A DNA stretch of 64,000 nt from Capsicum annuum. Its lineage: Eukaryota > Streptophyta > Magnoliopsida > Solanales > Solanaceae. The notes below the pieces were generated by a model, which ran no database searches, was not told where the DNA came from, and was given only the letters and a program-made list of their open reading frames with translations. The stretch is from NCBI RefSeq assembly GCF_002878395.1, contig NC_061121.1, forward strand, positions 10,640,398 through 10,704,397, read 5' to 3'. The translations under genes and the position numbers were made by a program. Of this stretch, positions 22,601 to 34,381 are shown one piece after another. Position 1 is the first letter of the stretch; each line of letters opens with the position of its first letter.

Positions 22601-25600
22601 GAATTGATGCGAAAAAAATGTTCTTCATGTGGCATGCCAGACTGACATTGCCTCGGAATTTTCATTTCAATAATCAAAGTTAGGGAACTTCTTTCCCTCT
22701 CCAGGAATACTGTGATGTTCATCATTTAATCGCCTAGGCAAGTGATAAGTTGGCAATTTCCCAACATCTTAACACTTTTTAAGCTTGAACTATCCTTATT
22801 CTCTGTTAATTCTCATGTTATATAACTCGTTTGTGCAGGTAATGGAGGAATATGAGGTCGAGCTATCCATACGAGTCAATAGGAATGCAAGAAGTGAAGA
22901 AAAGGAGCTCAAAATAACACTTGGGAGCTGGGAGGCTTAGAGGCCACATGCGCACGCACGTCATGAGCTGCACACGCAGGTGGCTAAGGAAGAAGAAAGG
23001 CAGTATCACCTGCGCCAGCAGGTGACCAGTGCCGGGGCAATTTTGTAAATATTGAAGAACGTGAATTTGGGGGCTTTAAAAGGGGGTTTTCAGCTCTAGA
23101 ACTACATCTTTGTACTTTTTGAAGCTTTAGAAACATAGAGTGAAACCCTAAGAGTGAAATTAGTGACTTTCTTTTGCTTTTTTATTGAATTTGGATCTGT
23201 CTAATATTGGGATAATCTTTGGTAATGGAGCAGTGGTTTGAGAATTTGGGTAATTTTCCTCTTTCTCTCTCTGAGGAGTAGCTAATTTCTTTGCTTGGAG
23301 TTATGCTCGAGTAAGTTGTGATTATTGTACCGGTGTTATTTATTTGTCTTTCGAATTAGCTAATTGACATGGGTTTTACTACTATTCAATGTTTTAATCT
23401 ATAATTAGAGGTTGCAAACTCTAGTTAACATTAGAACTCTTATCATCCTTGACAAATGGGATGGGGTTGAGGAATGGGAGTGAACAATAACTTGATGCAT
23501 GTCATTTAATAGTATCTCTTAGACGTAAGGATACTAATTGAGGTTTTAGATTGTTCAAATAGACTTGTGAGTTGTTCGAAAGAATCCACTTGTGAGATTC
23601 TGGTGTTTGATTGACAAATTAACACTAAATACCCATAATCTAGCCTACCCATGACCTTTAGCTAAATCTATACAAATGTTCAATTACCATGCATGAACCC
23701 ACACTTACAATAGCATAACCCCAAGTCCCGTTCTACACTTGACTTAAGCTCTATTTCTCTAAACTTTGAATTTTGCAATTCAACTACGATTAAATTCTTA
23801 AGTACATAATTGTTTGAAGCAAACCCCCAATTTTATTTTCTCGTTTCATTTACATTGCAGTACGAGCCAACTTCTAGTCACTCCTTAACACTTGAGTTTG
23901 AATTCTGTGTTCTCATTCCCTGAGGATTCGACCCCAACTCTTGTTGGATAAATTACATTGATGATGACTGCTTATACCTTCAAGGAGTAATTTGAGTGTC
24001 ATCAGCAAGCAATGGGGAGTGATATAAATCAAGACACATTAATCAAGCATCTGATGCTTATGCAAATTTAATCAAGGAATGCTCTTCAGTCAACATAGCA
24101 TGCTTTCAAAAGATATATCAGTACAGTACATGTCCATAGACCTTCTGCCTAATCAAACAGCTCTTTCTGAGTTCCTTTTCTCCTAAATGTTATTCAAAGT
24201 TCTATTGATGAACAAAGTTATTTTAAGTTTAAGAGTATACCTCACAATTGATGATCGTTCGCATATCAACAGAACATATCAATGAGGAACCCTCTTTGTT
24301 GAGAAAAAGCACCAGATGCTCATCAAACATATCCATATCTTGGATGAAAATCTCTCTGCTGGGTTCTATAATATTCTGCAGTCAACGCTTGCAGATGATT
24401 AAAAAAACAAAAACTGAAAATAAATGTTCTTGAATTAAAAAGTCTGTTCACGTAACTCAATATTGCACTTGCCCAGTAGACAAGTTGGGCAAACAAGCTG
24501 ACACTAAGTAGCCGTTTGGCCATGAAAAGTTTTTACTTTTTTCCGAAAAATTATTTCACTTTAGTGAAAACAGTATGTGTTTGGCCATGAGAATTCCAAA
24601 TTGTATTTGGAAAAGTGAAAACACATTTTACTTGTTTTCACTTTTTTCACTCCTACTTCCTCCCACAAATTTAAAAAAGAACTTCAATTTATATTCATAA
24701 CCAAACACAACTCCACCTCCAATTCCAACTTCAACTCCGGAAAATTATGATTTTCATGGCCAAAAAGGGCCTAAATACTATGTGAAATATTTCTTCAGGA
24801 GCCAAATAACCAGCATATCATAATTATGCTGGCAGGGAACGAGCATGTAGCCTCAAATCACACAACCAAAACAACTAACTAGAATGTGGTACACAGAAAT
24901 GGTACAAATCCTTCATCAGTCTAACAACAACAACATACCAAGTCATCCCACATGTGAGGTCTGGGAGGGTAGTATGTACGTTGACCTTACCCCTGCCTTA
25001 AAAAGGAAGTGAAACTCTTTCCGGTAGACCCTCGGCTCAAAACAGATGAAAAGACAAATCCTTCATCAGCCTAAAAGGCATATGTGAAAGAAATGTCAAA
25101 ATAAAGTATCCACTAGATAGAATGCTTTTGGAGAATGTTTGGAAAGCTGTATATTCATGCATGTACAAATGTTTTATCATTAGGAACAGCCCTTTCTCAA
25201 ATCATTATTTGATGGAAGACGACATACCTGCAAAAAGGTTGACTGCAAGTTCTCAACAGGGCATCTAGCCAAATAATACTCTCCACTCGAAGGTGAAGAT
25301 TCCTCACCAACATTACGAGAATTTGTGAGAACATAGAAAAAGCCATGATGATGTTCAAGAAAGTATTGTACACCAGACACACGCTTACAAAATCTTTGAA
25401 TTCCAGTCTGCAAATTGGTTGCATTGATGACATAAACCTGCAATAAGACAGCAAGCAAAACTTAAAATACATCCTCACCAATACAAAGAAGTATCTATGC
25501 CGTGGTAGAGGTAAATTTCTTGCCTCCGATGAAGTTCTTGAATTAGAATTCACAGTAATAAACTTTCCATCTTTTGTACTTGCTATATCCACACAGAAAC

Positions 25601-28600
25601 CGGAATCATTTTCAACAAACAATGGGACATTATGAACAGAATCTGATCCCAGTTTTACGCAATGTACCCTGGCCACATAATGTTGGACGTAATAACACAT
25701 CCGAATATCCAATTTAAAATAGTAATCAACTAATCATAGTGTAGAGAATTGCCTGTAAGGGCGTTGGTTCTGGTCGGATAATGTATAGAAGAAAGTACAA
25801 GAATCTTGAGCCCATTCCACACTAACAACCCCTTCAACTCCCAGGGTTGGCAGAACGCAGTCATTTCGGAGGTCCTTAATCTGAAGCACAAACTGCTCAC
25901 TACCAGTAACATCAATTGTGTAAGCAAGATAATTGTGGTCTGGAGACACTCGACATGTACCCACATGCACATATCCTACAAAAACAATAACAAATTAAAA
26001 TATAATGGAAATGCTTTCTTTAAAACTAACAAACACCTAAACCAATGACCTATGATCTGCATGCATGTCATGAACCTATAAGAATATTCTACTTCTTTTC
26101 TCTAAAATTTAAACACTTCATTATCCTGTATTCCTGTTAAGCTCCATATGATGATATGGATATTTTTTCAGAGCGGATTCAGTCCTAAACTCAACACACA
26201 CATGCCCGACAAATAATTTACATTCTCCTTCTATCATTCTCAAGAAACAGGAAACATCTCAGTGCCTACTGTAATAACATACCAAAACAATAGTAAGTGA
26301 AGAATTTGAGCCATCTAAGACTAACTCTTACTCAAAGTGTTTAATTAGGACCTTTAATGTCTGGGATCATAAAACATCTTCCAATTTCACAAAAGAAAAA
26401 CAACAACAACAAACCCAGTGTATTCCCACCTAGTGGGGTCTGGGGGGTAAGATGTACGCAGTCCATACCTCTACCTCTAAAGAAGTAGAAAGGTTGTTTC
26501 CGATAGACCCCCGGCTCAAGTCACGAGATACCACACAAACTCATAGTAAAGCACAGAACTAGATTACATAACATAAATACGGCACCCATAAGTATTAGAA
26601 AACAGAGGAAAGCACACAGATTCGTAATAAACATGGAACACGGAATCATAACAAGAATAAAAACCCCACCAAGTAATTCCCTACACTAGCGACCCAAACC
26701 CTTCTGCCCTAATTCGCGTCCTCCAGACCTTCCTATCTAGGGTCATGTCCTCGGTGAGCTGTAACTGCTCCATGTCCCGCCTAATCACCTCACCCCAGTA
26801 CTTCTTCGGTCTACCCCTACCCCGCCTAAAACCATCCAACGCTAGCCTCTCACACCTACGAACCGGGGGATCCATGCCCCTCCTCTTCACGTGTCCGAAC
26901 CATCTCAATCGGGCTTCCCGCATCTTGCACTCCACTGGAGTCACACCAACCTTCTCCCGGATAGTCTCATTCCGAACTCTATCCCCTCTAGTCAGCCCAC
27001 ACATTCAGCGCAACATCCGCATTTCTGCCACCTTCATTTTTTGGATGTGGGAGTTCTTAACTGGCCAACACTCCGCTCCATACAACATGGCCGGACGGAC
27101 TACCACCCTGTAGAATTTGCCTTTCAGCTTAGGCGGCACCTTCTTATCACACAACACCCCCGACGCGAGCTTCCACTTCATCCATCCCGCCCCAATACGG
27201 TGCGAGACATCCTCGTCAATCTCACCGTTACTCTGGATCACGGACCCGAGATACTTGAAACTTTCCCTCTTACATACCTCCTGTGATTCCAGCTTCACTA
27301 CTACCTCATTCTCCCGCCTCACGTCATTAAACTTGCATTCCACATACTCTGTCTTGTTTCTGCTCACCCTGAACCCTTTAGACTCAAGAGTTTGCCTCCA
27401 CACCTCTAATTTGTCATTCACACCCCCCTCGAGTCTCATCTATCAGAACTACATCGTCTGCAAAAAGCATACACCAAGGCACCTCCCCTTGAATACGCCG
27501 CTTCAACACATCCATCACCAACGCAAACAAAAAGGGACTAAGAGTAGATCCCTGATGCAATCCTGTCAAGACAGTAAAATGCTCTGAGTCTCCTCCCGCT
27601 GTCCTCACCTGAGTTTTCGCTCCATCATACATATCCTTAATTGCTCTGATATATGCCAGCGGTACTCCACTCACCTCCAAGCATCTCCAAAGCAACTCCC
27701 TGGGGACTTTGTCGTAAGCCTTCTCCAGGTCGATAAACACCATGTGCAGGTCCTTCTTCCTTTCCCTATACTGTTCCACCAACCTCCGCACCAGGTGAAT
27801 TGCCTCCGTCGTCGAGCGGCCAGGCATAAATCCAAACTGGTTTTCCGAAATAGACACTATCCGTCTCAGCCTCACCTCGACCACTCTCTCCCAAATCTTC
27901 ATAGAGTGACTCAATAACTTAATCCCCCTATAGTTATTGCAACTCTAGATGTCACCCTTATTCTTATAGAGCGGGATCATGGTACTCCACCTCCAAGCCT
28001 CGGGCATCTTTGCCGTCTTGAAGATTTCATTAAACAATCCAGTCAACCACCTTACACCAGCCTCTCCAACGAACTTCCAAAACTCCACCGGTATCTCGTC
28101 CGGCCCCGTCGCCCTACCCCTTCGCATCCTGCGAACAGCCTCTCTAACCTCTTCTACCTTAAAACGTCTACAGTAGCTAAAATCCCGACACTCCTCTGAG
28201 TGCTCCAGTTCCCCTAACACAATAGCTCTATCCCCTTCGTCATTCAAGAGCCTATGAAAGTACGACTGCCATCTATTCTTAATGTGGCCGTCCTCCACCA
28301 ACACTCTACCGGAAAATCAAAAATGCTCGATGAAAAGAAATGACAGGAATGTACAAAAACACACAAGGATGGGAAATTGATTATAAGTGCTTGAAAAAGA
28401 AACAAGAAGAGCAAAGGGACATTGTTAACGGAATAATATGAAAATGGTATACCATATCTTTCCGCAATTTCATTCCAGTCAAGCAGAACTTGTTCCTCCT
28501 TAGAAACGCCAATCACATAACTCGATAGAGTCTTCATCCAACCTTTGCTCTCAGCAGCCAATTTCCTACATAATACTGGAAACTCCTTCCCTTCTGGAAT

Positions 28601-31600
28601 GTACTGATAGTATAACCTGTTAACAACCAAAAACATACCAATAGTCAACCAACAAAGAGCTAGATTCTCGAAACGGAATTTAGAACCAATATACATACCA
28701 ATGCATGTGCTAAACCAAATGCAGCCTGTAGCAGATCATATGACAAAAAGCCCTTATTCATTCTTCAGAACATACAGTACATACTTCAGAGAAATTTTTT
28801 AAACAACTTAGTTCACACAACAGTTACACAAACTCTTAATACCAGTAGGCTTGTTTTACTCCATAACACAAGGACTAAGAAATAACAAGCCTAAGATTGT
28901 ACACAATGTAATAGGCTTTACATAGACTTAAATCTCGTTCATATAGAAAAACAGTAGTTGTACAAGGAACATATGAAGGGGATTACTTTTACGCGAATAA
29001 ACAAAAGTGAACAACAATGTTTGATACATGGAAACATTATAGGCATAATGCATAAACAAAACACTCAAACTTGGCTTCAACCGACAAATAAGCACTCCAA
29101 ATTTGAGAGTGCACATCTGGACTCCTCAACTTGGTCTCAATGGTAACTAAAAACTCCAAACACTAGGTGGATAGAGTTACCTAGTACTTGTTACTGGTGG
29201 AGGTGACATTTATCTCGTGGAATTAGTGGAAGCGCTTGCAAGCTAGTCCAAACACCACGATTATCAAGAAAAAATCATTCTTTACTTTCTTAATCTCTGT
29301 GTAAGTCAAAATCAAACAAACAAATTAAAACGAGGATTCAATAATGTCAAAATCAAATATTTCTCCATATTTCATACCAAAACATGTATATAAATAAGTT
29401 TATAAACTAACCAAGGACCCCATAGCTCAGGTGGAGTAGAAATCTTATTAGGCATTCTACTTATTATCTCAGCAAAAAGAACCTTTTGCCCTTCCTCAGT
29501 ATCCTTCATAAAATATTGAGCATATGCATTTTCTTGCTGAAGATATTTGATAAAATCAGGTATCATTGGTTTCGTTCATCCAATGGTAAGGATCATTCCA
29601 CATAACCCCATGTGAAAAAACACTAGGTGATTTCTTTTCATCTGTCCTAGAGTTAGTGGATAAAGTTACCTAGTAATTGTTGCTAGTGGAGGTGACAATT
29701 ATCTCATGAAATTAGTCGAAGTGCAGTGCAAACTTGCCCAAACACCACGATTATCAAGAAAAATTCATTCTTTACTTTCTTAAACTCCGTATCGAATCAA
29801 AACTAGACAACAAATTAAAACAAGGGACTAAACAATACTCAATTCAATCATTTTTCCACATTTTCATACCAAACATGCACACAAATAAGCTGAAAAAACA
29901 AAAGTGTATAGACCAGAAGATTCAAAATTCATTCTTTACTCAATTTAACTCCGTACCAAGTCAAAACCAGACAAACAAATTAAAACAAGAAATTCAAAAT
30001 TCATTCTTTACTTTCAAACTCTGTACCAAGTCAAAACCAGACAAACAAATTAAAATGAATATTTCACCACATTTTCATACTAAGGACCCCATAAATCAGG
30101 TGGAGTAGAAATCTTGTTAGGCATTCTACTAATCATCTCAGTAAGAAGACTCTTTTTCCCTTCCTCAGTATCCTTCATAAAACACTAAGCATAACCATTT
30201 TCTTGCTGAAGATATTTGACAAAATCAGGATCATTTGTTTTGTTCATCCAATGGTAAGGATCATTCCACATAACCCCAAGTACAAACTATAAAATGAACT
30301 TTTTTAGCTACTGACGGGGAAGGAGGAGGAAGATTTTGGTGATGGTGGTTCTTGATTAGTGTGGAGAAAAGGAGATGAAGTGGCCTAGTGGTCAATGAAG
30401 TGGGCGAGAATCACGAGGTCTCGAGAACCAGCAACGACAAAAACACTAGGTGGTTTTTTCTTATCTGTCCTAGTATTGGTGGATACAACAGTTACCTAGT
30501 ATTACCTAGTACTAGTTGCTAGTGGAGGTGGCAAACATCTCGTGGAACTAGTCGAAGTGCGTGCAAGCTTGCTGTTACAACCTTAGGAGAACCGCACCCC
30601 AAAAGCTAGCTATTAAGGTGGGAGATCCCAAGGCTATAAATACCCCACACCAATACTTTGTAGTGCCGATGTGGGACTTTGCAATGGACCATAACAAACC
30701 ACCATGCTCCGCATCTATCTTCCTCGACGGCTCCACTCTAGGTAGCTTTCACTCTACTTATGTAGGTAGCTCTTTCCCAGGTAGCCCTTTTCGAGTCAGG
30801 TGCCTCGACGGTTGTGCACTAAACATTGCTAGCCCCTGCCGAACACTGCCATACCAGCGTCACCATCCCAGGCACGGTGGGCGCGAAGGGTGATAGGTGA
30901 CTCTGATACCACTGTTACAACCTTAGGAGAACCACACCCCAAAAGCTAACTATTAAGGTGGGAGAGCCCAAGATTATAAATACCCCACACCAATACTTTG
31001 TAGTACCGATGTGGGACTTTGCAATGGATTATAACAAATGTTACAACCTTAGGAGAACCGCACCCCAAAAACTAGCTATTAAGGCGGGAGAGCCCAAGGT
31101 TATAAATAACCTACACCAATACTTTGTAGTACCGATGTGGGACTTTGCAATGGATCATAACAAACCACCACGTTCCGCATCTGTCGTCTTCGACGGCTCC
31201 ACTCTAGGTAGCTTTCACTCTACTTATGTAGGTAGCCCTTTTCGAGTCAGTGCCCAGATGCCTCGATGGTTGTGCGCTAAACACTGCTAGCCCCGGCCGA
31301 ACACTGTCATACCGGCGTCACCATCCCAGGCACGGTGGGTGCGAAGGGTGATGGGTGGCTCTGATACCACTGTTACAACCTTAGGAGAACCGCACCCCAA
31401 AAGCTAGCTATTAAGGTGGGAGAGTCCAAGGTTATAAATACCCCACACCAATACTTTGTAGTACCGATGTGGGACTTTGCAATGGATCATAACAAACCAC
31501 TACGTTCCGCATCTGTCGTCTTCGACGGCTCCACTCTAGGTAGCTTTCACTCTACTTATGTAGGTAGCTCTTTCCCAGGTAGCCCTTTTCGAGTCAGTGC

Positions 31601-32955
31601 CCAGGTGCCTCGATGGTTGTGCGCTAAACATTGCTAGCCCAGGCCGAACACTGTCATACCGGCGTCACCATCCCAGGCAAGGTGGGTGCGAAGGGTGATG
31701 GGTGGCTCTGATACCACTGTAACAACCTTAGGAAAACCGCACCCCAAAAGCTAGCTATTAAGGTGGGAGAACCCAAGGTTATAAATACCCCACACCAATA
31801 TAAACTCTATAGTACCAATGTGGGACTTTGTAAGGGATCATAACAAACCACCACGCTCCGCATCCGTCGTCCTCGACGGCTCCACTCTGGGTAGCTTTCA
31901 CTCTACTTATATAAGTAGCTCTTTTCCAGGTAACCCTTTTCGAGTCAGGTGCCCAGGTGCCTTGATGGTTGTGTACTAAACATTGCTAGCCCCGACCGAA
32001 AACTGTCATACCAGCGTCACCATCCTAGGTAACCCTTTTCGAGTCAGGTGCCCAGGTGCCTTGATGGTTGTGTGCTAAACATTGCTAGCCCCGACCGAAA
32101 ACTGTCATACCGGCGTCACCATCCCAGGCACGGTGGGCGCGTAGGGTGATGGGCGACTTTGATACCACAGTTACAACCTTAGGAGAACCACACCCCAAAA
32201 GCTAGCTTTTAAGGTGGGAAAGCTCAAGGCTATAAATAGCCCACACCAATACACCAATACTTTGTAGTACCGATGTGGGACTTTGCAATGGACCATAACA
32301 AGGTTGTAACACTTGCCGAACACAACAGTTATGAAAAAAAAATCATTCTTTACTTTCTAGTGGAACTAGTCAATTTACGTGCAAGCTTGTCTGAACACAA
32401 CAACTATTAAAAAAGAAAAGGAATTTTTACATTTTTAAACTTCGTATAAGTCAAAACCAGCAAACAAATTAAAACGAAGGATTCAATAACACTAAAATCA
32501 AACACTTTACCACATTTTCATACCTAAACATGCATAAATAAGATAAGAAAACAAAGTTCATAGACAAACCAAGGACCCCATAGTTCAGGTGGAGTAGAAA
32601 TCTTGTTAGGCATTCTACTAATCATCTCAGAAAAAAGACCCTTTTGCCCTTCCTCAGTATCCTTCATAAAACACTGAGCATATGCATTTTCTTGCTGAAG
32701 ATATTTGACAAAATCGGGATCATTGGTTTTGTTCATCCAATGGTAAGGATCATTCCACGTAACCCCATGTACAGAAACTGTAAAAGGAACTTTTTTTGGT
32801 ACTGGTGGAGAAGAAGAAGAAGAAGAAGGAAGAATTTGGTTATGGTGATTCTTGATTAGTGTGGAGAAAAAGGAAGATTTTTTTCTGAAGAAAATTGAGT
32901 TTAGAGAAAAGGGTATTTTGGTCTTTTTGATTGAGTTAAAGGCTGAGGAAGCCAT
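19666..32955 (-). CDS. Prolyl-oligopeptidase family serine peptidase (S9A, oligopeptidase B-like; 11 exons, 802 aa)
   Basis: Exons in coding order: 32955-32570, 28616-28453, 25975-25753, 25668-25524, 25437-25228, 24375-24241, 22331-22203, 21677-21262, 20867-20651, 20196-20003, 19855-19666. Phases join to 2409 nt. The Met at 32955 is the first ATG of the frame (an upstream TTG is ignored). Residues 1-50 are rich in Ser/Lys/Phe with almost no acids, a likely plastid or mitochondrial leader. Then come the propeller domain (from [13 protein letters not shown]) and the hydrolase domain ([33 protein letters not shown]). Catalytic residues are Ser652 in GVSAGS, Asp738 in SLNDSR and His775 in SGGHFGEGG, so it should be active on short peptides, cleaving after basic or proline residues (family knowledge; the substrate here is unknown). 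Two donors are GC (after exons 3 and 4). Intron 1 holds two partial exon-1 copies and a TRIM array. Introns 2, 5 and 6 hold LINE, SINE, MITE and LTR insertions. Confidence 0.93.
22743..24004 (+). mobile_element. Solo LTR (probably Ty3/gypsy) in peptidase intron 6
   Basis: Starts TGATAAGTTGG and ends GAGTGTCATCA. It is flanked on both sides by GCAAG (22738-22742 and 24005-24009), a perfect 5-bp target-site duplication. 1262 bp with no internal domain. The segment AAAAGGGGGTTTTCAGC and the GAGGATTCGACCCCAACTC end resemble long plant gypsy LTRs. The orientation is a guess. Confidence 0.8.
24511..24770. mobile_element. MITE with GTTTGGCCATGAAA ends
   Basis: Left end GCCGTTTGGCCATGAAAAG and right end TTTTCATGGCCAAAAAGGGC are inverted repeats. 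Flanks CTAAGTA and CTAAATA form a near-perfect duplication. Sits in peptidase intron 5. An inverted, truncated relative lies at 61.05-61.27 kb. Confidence 0.8.
24924..25053 (-). mobile_element. Au/SolS-type SINE with 20-bp target duplication
   Basis: Complete copy on the minus strand: tail ACAACAACAACATACC at the left, GTATGTACG in the middle, and head TAGACCCTCGGCTCAAAAC at the right. Flanked by ACAAATCCTTCATCAGTCTA at 24904-24923 and the same with one change at 25054-25073. In peptidase intron 5. Confidence 0.93.
26398..28313 (-). mobile_element. RTE-type LINE, 5'-truncated (copy 1)
   Basis: Minus-strand reverse transcriptase: [69 protein letters not shown] and the catalytic [12 protein letters not shown] near 27.45 kb. 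The C-terminal part has [10 protein letters not shown] and [10 protein letters not shown]. The endonuclease is missing by 5' truncation. One TAG (KNKGDI then stop, about 27.95 kb) and a frameshift after DETRGG inactivate it. The 3'UTR ends in an Au-SINE-like tail (26398-26528) with (GTT)n. It lies sense in intron 2 of the peptidase gene. Confidence 0.93.
29157..29277 (+). repeat. TS-type SINE, copy 1, headless
   Basis: AAACACTAGGTGGATAGAG to CACCACGATTATCAAGAAAA is the TS SINE body and TTATC-A tail. The tRNA-like head is missing. It belongs to the tandemly copied SINE/exon-1 unit of the peptidase intron. Confidence 0.8.
29412..29613 (-). pseudogene. Extra copy 1 of peptidase exon 1, 3' part
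   Basis: Encodes [19 protein letters not shown] and [18 protein letters not shown], nearly the same as the end of exon 1 (32570-32770). It keeps the donor-like boundary at 29412/29411 (CCTTG then GTTAGT). It starts inside the exon with no ATG in context and joins SINE sequence on its upstream side. Its frame is open, so a chimeric transcript could splice it to exon 2. Confidence 0.85.
29614..29763 (+). repeat. TS-type SINE, copy 2
   Basis: Begins AAAAAACACTAGGTGATTTC and ends CCACGATTATCAAGAAAAA. The tRNA-like head is missing, and the left side is fused to the exon-1 copy at a short TG-containing junction. Confidence 0.85.
29760..30057 (+). repeat. Short tandem repeat (3 units of ~70-130 bp)
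   Basis: ATTCATTCTTTACT followed by AACTCCGTA and CAAAACTAGACAA/CAAAACCAGACAAACAAATT recurs three times. It is derived from the sequence that follows the TS SINE in the intron (also at 29277-29330 and 32338-32480). Confidence 0.8.
30081..30376 (-). pseudogene. Extra copy 2 of peptidase exon 1, 3' part
   Basis: Longer than copy 1: it extends to the Ser/Pro-rich leader region (matching about 32570-32880). It has an in-frame stop (TATGCTTAG, within the block matching [10 protein letters not shown]) and the donor dinucleotide context is changed (CCTTA), so it is non-functional. The TS SINE copy 3 begins at its upstream edge. Confidence 0.85.
30382..32340 (+). repeat. TS-type SINE, copy 3, full-length but split by the TRIM array
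   Basis: Head GGCCTAGTGGTCAATGAAG (A-box) and GAGGTCTCGAGAACC (B-box region) are present at 30382-30430, the body runs to CAAGCTTGC at 30572, and it resumes at 32312 with CTTGCCGAACACAACAGTTATGAAAAAAAAA. This is the only copy in the window with the tRNA-like head. Confidence 0.88.
30573..32311 (-). mobile_element. Tandem array of a TRIM-type miniature LTR retrotransposon
   Basis: Six LTR-like copies begin near 30573, 30912, 31039, 31371, 31719 and 32170 (TGTTACAACCTTAGGAGAAC to GACCATAACA, about 125 bp). They are separated by four ~220-320 bp internal segments, each ending in GGCTCTGATACCACTG, the complement of a tRNA-Met(i) primer-binding site, so the element is on the minus strand. The second and third LTRs touch. 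The fourth internal segment has its own ~105-bp duplication (31928-32131). No coding sequence. Outer flanks CTTGC (30568-30572) and CTTGC (32312-32316) are a perfect 5-bp duplication, so the whole array descends from one insertion into the TS SINE. The rightmost end carries an extra AGGTTGTAACA. Confidence 0.9.
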
Positions 32956-33320
32956 TGTTGACGGCAAAGGGTAGGGGTGGAGTTAAAAAGAAAATGTCAA
33001 AAGGGTCCTTGTAGTTTTTTGGAATGATTTAGGACCCGTTTGTCATAAAAATCAAATATTTATTTTATTTGGATATTTTTAAAATTAAAAGAAATAAAGT
33101 TTGACATGCTATTTCAGAAATAGGGTATTTTAAAAGTTAGAAAATATAATAGTAAAAATTAATTTTGAAAAATTTAGAATTTTATAAACCAGAGAACAAG
33201 AAAACGAAGGCAGTGACTTTCGCTTGGACTTCACAGTTATTGACAATTGATCTTCTTCTTCTTTTTCTTCGACTTTTCAATCTTTTGGTTTCCTAATTTA
33301 CAAGCCTAATGCAAAAACTA

Positions 33321-33572
33321 CTTCCTTCGTTTTAAATTATCGATTTCAAATTTAAATGACATATAAATTAAGAAAAATAATTATAACATGATTAATTTAT
33401 TATAGTACCTCTATTAAATGATATTTAGATTTTAATTTGGAGAAAAGTAATTTATGCAAATGGTAAAACATGAAAAAAAAAAAAAATTGTCTCTTCTTGA
33501 TTAATGAAAAAAACTAAGTAAAATAAAAAATTAAATTAAAAAATTTGAGACGGATAATTTGAGACGAATAAG
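33321..33572. mobile_element. Stowaway-like MITE upstream of the peptidase gene
   Basis: CTTCCTTCGTTTTAAATTATC at the left and its inverted counterpart at the right (complement CTTATTCGTCTCAAATTATC). TA flanks. About 370 bp upstream of the peptidase start codon. Confidence 0.75.
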
Positions 33573-34099
33573 TATGAATTACAAATCTTCTAGAACCCTC
33601 TCACTCTGCCCCAATGATTCTAGTATGTAAAATGACAGTAGTAGTATTCCCTTGTTCTCATTCTATGAGGTATCTTTTTATTTGACATGATATTTAAAAA
33701 AAAAGATAACTATTAAAACTACTGAAATATTTGACTGGTTGAAGCTAGTGTTTGATTATAGAGTGCTTTTAAGAAAATAATTATTATTATAATTATTTTA
33801 CTCCCGTAGCCTCATATTAGTTGGTATGTTTGTTTGTTATATAACTTTTAAGAGAAATTAATAAGAATGTAAATCAGCTAATATGATCCAATTAAATTCA
33901 CATTACGTGTTGTCATTAATCATTATCTATTTGAGTTAATTACTCTTTCATTAAATTAGTAATGATAAAGTTGAAAAAAAAAGTGTCCAGTTATCTTTTG
34001 ATTCTTTAAACATGTCAATTATTTTGAGACAACATGTTAAGTGATATGAGACGGAGGGAGTTCTTATTAATTGATGGTTACTAGTGTTTATTGAAATTA

Positions 34100-34370
34100 T
34101 TTCTTTTGTTTCAAAATAGTTTGACTATTGTTGACTTAACGCTTTCATTAAGCAAAAAAAAAATAAAATTATTAGAGATTTATTTTATCAAATTAGTCTT
34201 ATTAATTATACGTTGAAAATTTAAATATGAGTATATTCACTTTATTTAGTCATTTAATAATAGAGACAGTATTGTAAGAACATAATAATATTTTATTGAT
34301 TTCATAAATAGGACAACTAAATAAAAAAAAAAATTTGGAAAGAGGATTAACTATTTTGAAATGGAGACAG
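34100..34370. mobile_element. Stowaway-like MITE
   Basis: TTTCTTTTGTTTCAAAATAG and the right end CTATTTTGAAATGGAGACAG are inverted. It is homologous to the interior of the element at 7671-7915 (GAGATTTATTTTA, TTAGTCATTTAAT). Confidence 0.7.
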
Positions 34371-34381
34371 TATAAATTATA

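Noticed and set aside
23400..23900. Possible gene in peptidase intron 6
   Set aside because: The whole stretch lies within a solo LTR bounded by a GCAAG duplication and has no coding domain.
27117..27587. Plus-strand frame of 156 codons
   Set aside because: It is the antisense shadow of the RTE reverse transcriptase on the minus strand.
30573..32311. Regular repeats that might be taken for a CRISPR array
   Set aside because: Units are 125-bp LTRs alternating with similar internal segments and a tRNA primer-binding site. The DNA is plant nuclear. It is a TRIM array.
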